Positions 55,701-63,492 of a stretch of DNA of 64,000 bases are shown piece by piece. Position 1 is the first letter of the stretch, and each line of letters begins with the position of its first letter. This stretch comes from Symsagittifera roscoffensis (taxonomy: Eukaryota > Xenacoelomorpha > Acoela > Convolutidae), in NCBI RefSeq assembly GCF_963678635.1, contig NC_087071.1, positions 17,173,613 through 17,237,612 of the forward strand, in the 5' to 3' direction. The notes beneath the pieces were generated by a model. The model saw only the letters and a list, made by a program, of their open reading frames with translations, was not told where the DNA came from and did no database searches. A program made the translations under genes and the position numbers.

Positions 55701-58700
55701 GTTTATCTTCTGAGGCTTGAAGTCTTCTTCTGACGTCGAACTGGCGGAAACCTCTATTTCCTTTTCTACTTCAAGTGGTTTCCTGAGCTCCGAGCTGTTC
55801 TTGTATGCCGCCGTCTTGCATCGAGCCAAAACGATGGGCGCCGTCTCTCTCAAGTTTCCTTCCGAAACAGCATCCACTGAAGGACTACCCCATCCTTCCA
55901 CTTCTCTCTTCCTCTTGCGAGTCTTCACATCTCTGCTCGAGGGCGTTGTGGCTATCATCATTGATTCGACCTCTCCATCCACTCCTTCCAACTCTTGCCT
56001 CCCCCCTGCTCGAGCCTTAAGGATATTAGTACTTTTAATCATATTACTAGTCCCAACCTTATCCTTTTTTATATCATCAACCATTTTATCCACAGTTTTT
56101 TGTTTCAGAGTAGAGCTGTCCTCACATTTCTCTTTTCTAGTCTTCGATCGTGCGTTCCTCAGCTCCACTAGCTTGTTCAGCAGCTCTTTTCTTGCTTTCT
56201 CATCCAGACCCGTTCCTATCAGGAGCGGTTCCCCGAACCTCACTACTGCGTCCCACAGTTCCTTCTTGAACTTGTCCAGCGTCGTCTCGCTGCCCACTTC
56301 TCGATTGAATCCCTCCAGGAATTCCTGCCAAGCGTCATCCTCGAGAGATCCCAAGAATATGTCCCTGTTCCCTTCGAACGTGTTCTTCTCCCTTTCCTCC
56401 GAGCTCAAGAGTAACATCCCCATATTGAAGGTCTCACCTGCCAATGGCAATTCCAGATCCTTCCGGGGAGACGGGATCAGGGGTGGTGTGGCAGTATCTG
56501 CCCAATTCTCCTCGCTCAAATCTTTCAACAGCTCTTGAGTGGTGAGCTCCTCCCCTGATGGCCCTGGTTCAGGCGTATTCCCCACTTCCATGTCTTCACC
56601 GGCTTCACTGAGAGTTTCATCCATACTCTCTTCTTCTGACTCATGTCTCCTTCTCTCGAGAATTTTCTTAAATCGGTCCTCGACGGGTCCGCTCCTCTTG
56701 TCTCCAGGTGTGTCCACAGACAGTGGTGATGGTGTCGTAGGATCCAGCTTTTTGTATTCCGTCAGTGCTACATACAGTTGACCTGCTGCATCTAGTTCTG
56801 TTCCTTCCTGTCTTATTTCCACCTGTTCCAAGCCATAGGGCGCCTTATATTTTCTCGTGGCAAATTTCATGTCGTCCACCAGTGCGACGTGCCCCTCCAT
56901 CACGATCATCCTGCCATCATCCCATATGGGTAACATGTTCTCAAGTCCCTCCTTCTCAAGAGTTCTCAAGTACTTCCGCACCTCATACCCTGGGGGCTGC
57001 GAACCTCTACTCTTTTTCGCTTGCGTCGTCCACGAATTTACCTTCATCTCGCTGGTATGGAAGTAGACCGCCGCCGTGTAGCCATTGAACAGGGGGTCCC
57101 AGCCATCAGTGAAATCCTTCTGCATTTCCTCCGTCGTCATCCTCGCCATTATGGAGGGAACTACCAAGGGACTATTCATTCCTAAGGTCATCCTCCTGAC
57201 TATTGGGAACTCAGGCATGGTGGCCGGGAGGATTTCTTTCTCCATTATGGTCTCCAGCTCCCTCTTCACCAGTGCGAAGCACTCCTTCCAGGCAGGAATT
57301 CTCAAGATTTCTCGTCCGTCCGCCGTCAATGGGTTCAAGTTCCAGAATTTGGGATACCTTTCAATGGGACCCTCTCGCTTGCCTCCCATTCTACATTGCA
57401 TTTGCCCCCTGAAGTTGTACACTATCAGCTCGGCATCTTTCACCTTTCCAAAGAGTAACGTGTTGCTCATTCGCCCTCTGAGCACCTCCTGCTGACACCA
57501 ATTTAACGCCGTCCCATCCAGTATACTGATCAGGCTCAAGTGCGTTACAGAGTGACGATACGTTGTCACCAGGGGGTCTGGGAACGCGTATGTCACTGCT
57601 GGACCATGAATGCAGGTCACCACCTCCTCTAGGCCCCGGATTATCCCCATTGGGTCCGACCTCATTGCCAGGCATAGGTCCGTCAGCAGAGGCATCCCTC
57701 TGTTCGTCTTCTTCCATTCTTCTCTCGAAGTTGGATTCTCATCTTCACCCGTCATGTGCCGATTTTGCATCATGAGGTATTGCACTAGCAACGTCTTCAA
57801 TCCTGCGGCACACTTGTAGGAACTGGTTTCAATGCTCGTGTGGACTCTCCCCATAGACAGAGGCTCTCCATATTCCATTAATCGATGAAACGACACCAAT
57901 TCCCCATGGGTCAAGAGCACTAGTGCCAGGTACCCATCAACTCGAAGTGTCTCCACTCCCCGACTAAACATGTATGCTGGACCCATGTTGAACAAGTATC
58001 TGGGGTAGACCAAATACAGGGCCAAGAGCAGGCTGATGGGCATGCCCAGTATCTCCTGCACGAAGGCTCCAAAGATAGTCGCCGTGGTACCGAATACTCC
58101 TGCCAAGAATTCCTTCTCCCAGCAAGGACTCAAAATCTTGAGAATCTCGTAATCCCTCCGAGTCTTCAATTCGCCTTTGGCGTGCTCTCTCCAGAACCCT
58201 GCGATCGTCACTTCATTGGCGGCCGAGACAAATCTAGCCACCGTCATGTCTCTTACTTCGGCCAGCTCCAGTTGCTTCTCTAGGAAACTCCAGACTTGCT
58301 TCACGAGAAGTGGTGCTTCCTCCCTTGTCTTATTCGTGGCGTTCTCCAGCCTTGGTGTCAAAAATGGCCACCAGCCATTCTCTTGAGTCAAACGATATTT
58401 CAACGATCCTAATTGCTTTTCCGTCTCGGCCACATTTCTTCTCTCGTTACTGGGACCTCTAGACTTGCTGGTGGAGTTCGTGATCTTCACATCCATACTC
58501 CGAAACCACAGGCTGGCCGTTAATTTGCTTATCGCCGGGTGATTGTCCCCGATGACTGGGCTGAACTTGAGCTGCCTGGCAAAGTTCGATATCTCTAGCA
58601 AGAGCACCTCGTCTAATACGATCAGGATGTCGGCTAGTCCATAAAAGCCCCTCAGTGCATGAGATATATCCGCCCATGCCGCCGCCAATTCTGACTTGCG

Positions 58701-61679
58701 AAGCCTCAGGTTCGATGGCTCCAACTCCCGATTGGGGGCTGCCATTAGAATCCGCCATTCACTCCCTTCTGCTATCAGGATCAAGACCGCGTACACGAAC
58801 TGTAGGGCGGGTGGCATATTCGCGTATCCAGGGGATGTGGTAAACACCACCTTCGTCTTGGACCCGAATCTCGAGACAACATTCTCTTGCACTTCATTCA
58901 TCGCCGCAAACAACGCTTGAATGGCTTCCCATATCTTCCTCGATGTCGGAATTTCATCGCCCTTTAGTTGCTCAAGAAGTCCCATCGCGTGCAGGTGATC
59001 ATTCATCCCTGCAAACAATAGCAGTTCAGGTTCACAGGGCATCTCCGACTTTATTGCCACTACCAGAGTTAACATCTGATTCAATTCAGCTCCTGGCAAA
59101 GAGTATATCAAAGTCTCCGGCCAGAACAACTTGGGAGACGTTCCTTCGAAGTCTGATCCCGCCACAATGACTACTCTCGCAGCAGCTGGGTCTGCTCTAT
59201 CATACACTGCCAGGGTTTTGGCCAGCTGGGTACTCCCACAGGGCTTCCCGTACCTGGGATCTTCCGCCAATTTCGAGCCTTCGTAAGCGGCATCTGGCAA
59301 TCCCGTTCCTCCCGGATTGAGTAGCTTGTCTACCACCTTCAACTGTGCCGGGGTTGCCAACCTGATTCTGGCGATGCTAGTTCGGTGCTTGGGAGGTTCT
59401 GCTATAAGTCCCGGACTCCCCAGCAGCTTGAGAGGTCTGTAATTAATGGGTCCCATGATCGTTTTTGTGGGAATTCCCGTCAGGTCTGTGGTCTCCATCA
59501 ACTTCGCTCTCGAGAAGTGCGCCTCTTGTGCTTTCAACCAGTCCACGCAATGATGCCTATTCAAATCCTCGTGTGATACTCGTTCGATCCCCAGGGTTTC
59601 CGCCAATTCTTGCCTGCATTCCAAACTCTCTAGATCCAGTTCTTTCACCTTCTCAGGATATCTCAAGCGAGCGGTCTCCATAGACTTATTTTCCCGTTTG
59701 CTCTCTGCCACTACCACTGAGGATATCGCCGAGCTTGGAGGTGTTGATGACGTCACCTCCTCAGACTCCATTGGCGTGGCACTCTGCAATCTGGTCTGGC
59801 TGCTCCTTGAACTGTCTCTAGTGTCAACTCTCGGTCCCAAGCGATCAGACAAGACCCTTGAGGCCAGGAATGGTGGGTTCGGAGGTGGTCCTAAAGTGAA
59901 TTGGGCTGTCTCTAGCAGATCCGCCTCCAGCGCATTTATGTGTTCTTGGAAGACGTCGTTTAGCCACTCTGCTCCCCTCGGTCTATCAAAATGGATTCCA
60001 TCACTGGAGGTGTCTTCAGGGAATCCCTCTTTCTCCATGCGCTCTGCCACGTCCAACAGTCTGACAGGGAGTACACTCTTCCGGTGGATGTCTCTTATCC
60101 CCTTGTTTAGGTTCCGCACCTTCTCATTCATCTCCAAGGCATGCTGATCAAACATCATATTGTAGGGGACAGTACATATCGTCAACAGGATGGGGTCCAT
60201 CTGAATCCTCAGTTCCTCAAGAAGGCAGCTCACCTTATCGTGCAGCCTTGTTATTTTCCTCGCTTCACCCCTTGATACATCGTTGGTCCCGATCATCAGG
60301 GTCACCGTGTATACTTTGGTCATCCCCGGCATGTCAAGCGTTGCTAACATCTGTGGCGTGGCAGCTCCAGCGAAACTCAAGATTCCCGTCTGCCAGTGCG
60401 ATCGGATCCGGGTCAACACCCGCACCAGGCTGTCCCCTACGATTAGATGAACCGCACCTTCTGGTACCCGGGGTGGCGCCATGTATTGCACCCAGGCCGC
60501 ATCATGAAAGCAGTCTCTCCTAGCTTTCTGCTCCGTGCTCCAGTCCAGCCGATTGTGCCTGTGGTACCTCCCCTCTGTGTTCTTCTTATAACTCAAGATC
60601 ACGACACTCCTAACCGGCTGCTCCCTCCGCGTCGGGGGAAGCTCCGGTCTTGCCGAACTCTCACGACTCTTTTGTCGCAATCTCTCGCCCAGTTCTCTCA
60701 AGCGCGATGAGCCGCCGCTCACCTGACCGTCACTCGAGGTCGAGGTTGGGGTATATCCCGGCAGCTCCACATCCATCAGTGGGCGTATGGGTTGCGTCTC
60801 TAGGCTACGCAAGGAAGACGTTGCGTCATTCGGTATCCAAACTTCCAACCCTTCACTCATGTGTTCACGGGCCTCGCGGTCAAGGTTGAACCGTGCTCTT
60901 GCTCTGGGGGCCTCATCCACCTCCATACGTGACTCTGGCCTCGAGCTGGTGACCACTCGCTCCTTCGGCCTGGCTCCCTTCTGTACATCAAGCTCGCGTT
61001 GTCGTTGATCTATTCTATCTAATTCCGACCTCAGTTGATCACGATTTGCGGCGTTCTCCCGCACCCTTAACTCCTGTTGATGCTCAGCTTTTTGTATCTC
61101 AAGCAACCTCAGAGCCTGGTCTCGCTCATTGACCGCCTGGTCCCTTTCCAGCTGAACCTTCTCCCGATCCAGATTTGCCTGATCCCGATCGAGGTTCGCC
61201 TTATTCCTTTCCTTCTGCGTCTTCTCGAGCTCTTTCTTTAGAACACCTAGATCCGGATATGCCTCGGTCGTCTGTTGCATTCGTGACATCGATGGCACCC
61301 TACTCGAGCTCTGGCTGGTGGACCTTACTGTTGGCCTAGTCGGTAGTGGGAATTCCCCTGCGCCATATTCGGTATTGTTATTCAGGCCAGGATTCCTTGC
61401 CAAGTCAAAACCCCTTACTCCTCCATCCACATTCCAAGACAACCATCTGGTCTGTTCTTGGTTCGATATTCCCTCGGTGGTGTAGCCGATCATCAAGACA
61501 GCCTCCGTTGCAGACTCCCTGCACTCACCTTGGTCCTCCAACTGGAGGATGGCATTCAGCATCACCGCCATTCTCTCGTCTATTTGGGTATAGTCCAAGT
61601 CCCTCAGGCGCCTGTACAGCTCATCAAGAGTGGGCTTCCTCAGGGCCGCGGGCACGGAGTTCCAGAATCGGTCTGCCAT
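52800..61679 (-). CDS. Giant retroelement protein with coiled coil and two SGNH domains
   Basis: One uninterrupted 2959-codon frame downstream of pol, in the position of env. Residues ~145-235: a coiled coil with heptad-like NLDRDQANLDREKVQLERDQ. Residues ~405-590: an SGNH/GDSL hydrolase domain with block I GDSL (Ser417), block II Gly438, block III GTND (Asn466), and block V DGIH (Asp560, His563); all catalytic positions are present. Residues ~835-1060: a second SGNH-like domain with VVIVAGSD, Gly863, LLLFAGMND (Asn893) and GDNHP (Asp1045, His1047), but GSD in place of GDS, so activity is doubtful. A hydrophobic stretch follows near 1180-1210 (ISLLLALYLVY). Residues ~1600-1900 are acidic and low-complexity, with a basic KTRKRKR. 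The C-terminus has EIVISSDDEEELL, like a SUMO-interaction motif. No signal peptide or furin site, so it is not a standard envelope. SGNH esterases occur in some retrotransposons; their role there is unknown. Confidence 0.88.
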   Translation of the reverse strand: MADRFWNSVPAALRKPTLDELYRRLRDLDYTQIDERMAVMLNAILQLEDQGECRESATEAVLMIGYTTEGISNQEQTRWLSWNVDGGVRGFDLARNPGLNNNTEYGAGEFPLPTRPTVRSTSQSSSRVPSMSRMQQTTEAYPDLGVLKKELEKTQKERNKANLDRDQANLDREKVQLERDQAVNERDQALRLLEIQKAEHQQELRVRENAANRDQLRSELDRIDQRQRELDVQKGARPKERVVTSSRPESRMEVDEAPRARARFNLDREAREHMSEGLEVWIPNDATSSLRSLETQPIRPLMDVELPGYTPTSTSSDGQVSGGSSRLRELGERLRQKSRESSARPELPPTRREQPVRSVVILSYKKNTEGRYHRHNRLDWSTEQKARRDCFHDAAWVQYMAPPRVPEGAVHLIVGDSLVRVLTRIRSHWQTGILSFAGAATPQMLATLDMPGMTKVYTVTLMIGTNDVSRGEARKITRLHDKVSCLLEELRIQMDPILLTICTVPYNMMFDQHALEMNEKVRNLNKGIRDIHRKSVLPVRLLDVAERMEKEGFPEDTSSDGIHFDRPRGAEWLNDVFQEHINALEADLLETAQFTLGPPPNPPFLASRVLSDRLGPRVDTRDSSRSSQTRLQSATPMESEEVTSSTPPSSAISSVVVAESKRENKSMETARLRYPEKVKELDLESLECRQELAETLGIERVSHEDLNRHHCVDWLKAQEAHFSRAKLMETTDLTGIPTKTIMGPINYRPLKLLGSPGLIAEPPKHRTSIARIRLATPAQLKVVDKLLNPGGTGLPDAAYEGSKLAEDPRYGKPCGSTQLAKTLAVYDRADPAAARVVIVAGSDFEGTSPKLFWPETLIYSLPGAELNQMLTLVVAIKSEMPCEPELLLFAGMNDHLHAMGLLEQLKGDEIPTSRKIWEAIQALFAAMNEVQENVVSRFGSKTKVVFTTSPGYANMPPALQFVYAVLILIAEGSEWRILMAAPNRELEPSNLRLRKSELAAAWADISHALRGFYGLADILIVLDEVLLLEISNFARQLKFSPVIGDNHPAISKLTASLWFRSMDVKITNSTSKSRGPSNERRNVAETEKQLGSLKYRLTQENGWWPFLTPRLENATNKTREEAPLLVKQVWSFLEKQLELAEVRDMTVARFVSAANEVTIAGFWREHAKGELKTRRDYEILKILSPCWEKEFLAGVFGTTATIFGAFVQEILGMPISLLLALYLVYPRYLFNMGPAYMFSRGVETLRVDGYLALVLLTHGELVSFHRLMEYGEPLSMGRVHTSIETSSYKCAAGLKTLLVQYLMMQNRHMTGEDENPTSREEWKKTNRGMPLLTDLCLAMRSDPMGIIRGLEEVVTCIHGPAVTYAFPDPLVTTYRHSVTHLSLISILDGTALNWCQQEVLRGRMSNTLLFGKVKDAELIVYNFRGQMQCRMGGKREGPIERYPKFWNLNPLTADGREILRIPAWKECFALVKRELETIMEKEILPATMPEFPIVRRMTLGMNSPLVVPSIMARMTTEEMQKDFTDGWDPLFNGYTAAVYFHTSEMKVNSWTTQAKKSRGSQPPGYEVRKYLRTLEKEGLENMLPIWDDGRMIVMEGHVALVDDMKFATRKYKAPYGLEQVEIRQEGTELDAAGQLYVALTEYKKLDPTTPSPLSVDTPGDKRSGPVEDRFKKILERRRHESEEESMDETLSEAGEDMEVGNTPEPGPSGEELTTQELLKDLSEENWADTATPPLIPSPRKDLELPLAGETFNMGMLLLSSEEREKNTFEGNRDIFLGSLEDDAWQEFLEGFNREVGSETTLDKFKKELWDAVVRFGEPLLIGTGLDEKARKELLNKLVELRNARSKTRKEKCEDSSTLKQKTVDKMVDDIKKDKVGTSNMIKSTNILKARAGGRQELEGVDGEVESMMIATTPSSRDVKTRKRKREVEGWGSPSVDAVSEGNLRETAPIVLARCKTAAYKNSSELRKPLEVEKEIEVSASSTSEEDFKPQKINVKRGSTNGQVGEVEIGKEWISKAHQDMGKQVTSDPLERNKTRNTSRTWWVALETLKEMEDCLKKLDSGIARKRRNWATQQKAEVNKIEMASHLKRSWQSLMKDHFEEAMRTSSSAPPLMANPFVRTAGQLMFTWSLVGIELETLTSYDRLKLGSKKLEVYQALMQHVARDNSGLSLARRKDATCFLRWIMSTMSDSTILACHQRASGSKTVEKRVSTIILNVYQSTGIEKEDGSRLSLENHRKLDEVRRFSNKKFEEEHDVHRNLASSEQYSRLSEKGEYQYVSGVMGIAYNPFLDSEAGGAHRNHEVAELLKFWTERIMEIDAVEKEGPSLGLILEKTPEVISIPRSIKRVEVNMGGGNGLLTTNLGVIWKLLRPSWCPHPHASLIEETTERVRLAPTEDEDLAKLSVLHKLITPQMQEPSERTSDPGSAKKLEPGSCLDSTCGNGEHICDGRSCVRILSFQKEDLVTWFEDITEREKSEVQIIAECYARTTVNIATALGFFSRMCGLQALERLESEHHLVTALSVESWPGVLQVTQKHIRSWKVGLEAEMGFPMSEAYGLPLNAKSLIGSMMANLCGSHYPLHMAMVEVSSQRILVDKAFSVPKCVRLARMSHHSHKLLRKIKGTVPKELRDDLSEIWGEDLLKLERENTSDHERQNVIGKPVGSTPNLEDNDTMHEKMMELEPLLEASGERNLRSIEISHGECPCHCLAQTVWYPDRKNLCLVWDVEEIRSIGLPDHRQKVTLLVVSTMLALRWIEENITKYREATTPTAESIYAIDYSRRLELFETACKVFAIPTEVRHVWSHLRYFPWFRATLTSWLYMTTKDHMRKHQKEYRQFQAEIGPEAFKRPLLTHRNAITTGWKRVGKMSRDNTKARESILEEDLAKNVSLSLHNSFCLNREARVKALPNQAKRLQEQREWMRSYEQLKAWEEIVISSDDEEELLRQFAASSTSGCSTSKAKSTR

Positions 61680-62199
61680 TCTTTGTAACTTCGGGATGTA
61701 TGTAGGTAGATGTTAACCAGCTCAAGAATTACCTTACCAACTCAAGAATTACCTTACCAACTCGAGTATTACCCAATTCAAGAATTCTCTAGAAATGTCC
61801 TCTTGCAAGTACTTGCTGTAGATTCGGATTATCGCGTGTTCAATCAAGATTCTCTCTTTCTGTTTCTCGCTTGAGTGTAGTTGGATTTTCAACTTTGTTT
61901 TTCAAACTTGATCTGAAAACAGAAAGCTCATTAAAACTTAGCATGTCACGTTCCTAACCTAAAGACCCCCCTTTTACCAGTATGGTTAAAATCTTATCTT
62001 TTCATATCACTTAAAACAAGTCGATAGGAATTCCCTGAAAAGCATGCAGATTCATTTTATGTTTTAGCACCGTTCACTCGTTTTAAAATTTAATTGTCAT
62101 GCCAATCATATCTTTAAGATTCCTTTACCTGCGCCGCACCCCAGTACCTAACTCAAGACTCCTCCCTCACACCCGACCTGATACCTCCATGTACCCGAC
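61680..62199 (-). other. Inter-ORF spacer with tandem motif
   Basis: Non-coding spacer between the two downstream frames. At 61715-61790 the motif 'ctcaagaattaccttaccaa' recurs two to three times with changes. It also contains the candidate intron listed separately. Confidence 0.6.
61913..62128 (-). promoter_or_regulatory. Candidate intron upstream of the 2959-codon frame
   Basis: On the minus strand a strong donor (GCGCAG/GTAAAGG, intron starts 62128) and a strong acceptor (ctttctgttttcag/ATCAAG, intron ends 61913) bound 216 bases. The acceptor, with its pyrimidine tract, could also serve a spliced subgenomic mRNA from a far upstream donor, giving access to the large downstream frame. Seen: the splice consensus. 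Inferred: its use. Confidence 0.45.
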
Positions 62200-63477
62200 T
62201 CAGGCGATGCTCAAGTAGTACTTCTTGTGAAGATGCACCATTATCTCTGTTTCTGCAAAGACCACATGTAGGATAGCATACAATTCCCTCGAGCTCAGTT
62301 TGCCCCTATTTGGGTCGTACACCGGCATCGAGACCTCCACTATTCCTCTTTCAATCATGAAGTCACGTAGTCTTGTCAGTGCCAATATCACGTGTTCGGG
62401 ATCAATTGTGTTTCTGTCGTTGACTCTCGTTACTAGGAAGCAGAGGTATTTGCCCGGGACTTGTGCCACTGACGGTGGAAGCGCTGCCATGCCTCCCAGT
62501 CCTGGCCTCTGTCTGAACAGAAACTCTACGTTCTGGTACTCTCTTTTGAAGTCAGCCTCCAATCTTGATTTGAAACTAGTGTCCGCCGTGATGCAGATCG
62601 CGCTGGTCCTGTTTGACAGGATGAAGTCGCTATCCGTTATCATGATGTTCTCTGAGTATTCATTGGGTATTTCGAATTTCGTTTTGAAATTCTTTCCTAT
62701 GCTAGGCTCTGGTTCTTCTTCCTCCAGTTCCAATCCGCTTGTTTCCCTCACTTCCTTGAGCTTCTTTATCATCAAATTTTCGGTGTGGGTAAGTCCTACC
62801 CCCACTCCCCGGACAAAAATATTTATCGACGTCCCCATCGATGTAGTCTGGTCTGAATTGTCCTTAGGGATGTCCAGTGGCCTGATTGTTGCTGTCCATC
62901 CGAAAAGAGGGTCCTCTGTCTTCATGTAATTTGCTGCTGATACATCGATTTGCTGAATGCTTTGTCCTTCGCGGCTCTCGTCTTTGACATCACGCATCCA
63001 CTCTAGAATCCTCAAGTTCGTGTTCTCCCTCCTTTCTATTTCACTCTGCTCGAGATCCGTCTCCAATTCTGGCGTCGAGTAATCATCCTGCGGATAATGT
63101 CCACCATCGTCAATGACCTGCCATTCCTCTTCGGCTTCCAGTCCGCCTGCGCTTAGTAGTTCATCGCCCAACTTGTCTGGCTGTATCTTATCGATCAAGA
63201 AGTCATCCCCGTACCTATTGTACCTCATACCTGTTCGTTTACGATTGCCAGTCCTGGTTTCCGGTGGTGTTGGTCGATCCGGCTCCATCCACTTCGGTAC
63301 CTCGTTTTGCTCTGGGTCGTTCCAGTCTTCTTCTACAAATGAACCTGCATCCGACTCCACTTCTATCTTTTCGTTGTCGTCCAAACTCAAGTTCTCATTA
63401 CCATCATTTTTCTCTCTAGTGCCTTTCTCATTCACTTCGCATGCTGGTTCCACCACCAGGTACTCAAGACCTTCCAT
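62200..63477 (-). CDS. Retroelement protein with TARG1-like macrodomain
   Basis: A 425-codon frame from ATG 63477 to TGA. Residues 1-~180 are acidic and low-complexity (for example ESDAGSFVEEDWNDPEQNE); ~180-260 a mixed region without known motifs. Residues ~274-418 resemble the compact macrodomain of the TARG1 (OARD1)/ALC1 class: ITDSDFILSNRTSAICITAD, then PGLGGMAAL, GKYLCFLVTRVND, a helix VILALTRLRDFMIERG, the strand VEVSMPVYDPNRG, a helix ELYAILHVVFAET and a last strand IMVHLHKKYYL. TARG1 removes ADP-ribose from acidic residues. The positions matching its catalytic Lys and Asp appear to be Arg351 and Gly392, so binding without hydrolysis, or a changed chemistry, is more likely. The frame is in phase with pol and separated from it by one TGA. 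Assignment is by eye; a structure search would decide. Confidence 0.8.
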   Translation of the reverse strand: MEGLEYLVVEPACEVNEKGTREKNDGNENLSLDDNEKIEVESDAGSFVEEDWNDPEQNEVPKWMEPDRPTPPETRTGNRKRTGMRYNRYGDDFLIDKIQPDKLGDELLSAGGLEAEEEWQVIDDGGHYPQDDYSTPELETDLEQSEIERRENTNLRILEWMRDVKDESREGQSIQQIDVSAANYMKTEDPLFGWTATIRPLDIPKDNSDQTTSMGTSINIFVRGVGVGLTHTENLMIKKLKEVRETSGLELEEEEPEPSIGKNFKTKFEIPNEYSENIMITDSDFILSNRTSAICITADTSFKSRLEADFKREYQNVEFLFRQRPGLGGMAALPPSVAQVPGKYLCFLVTRVNDRNTIDPEHVILALTRLRDFMIERGIVEVSMPVYDPNRGKLSSRELYAILHVVFAETEIMVHLHKKYYLSIA

Positions 63478-63492
63478 GTCTTTTGGTAGGCA

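Noticed and set aside
52800-61679. Retroviral-type envelope protein
   Set aside because: No signal peptide, no furin site, no fusion peptide or C-terminal anchor; SGNH domains instead.
53128-61705. Many plus- and minus-strand frames overlapping the 2959-codon frame, up to 273 codons
   Set aside because: They are shadows of the GC-rich coding strand; none has domain motifs or a start context of its own.
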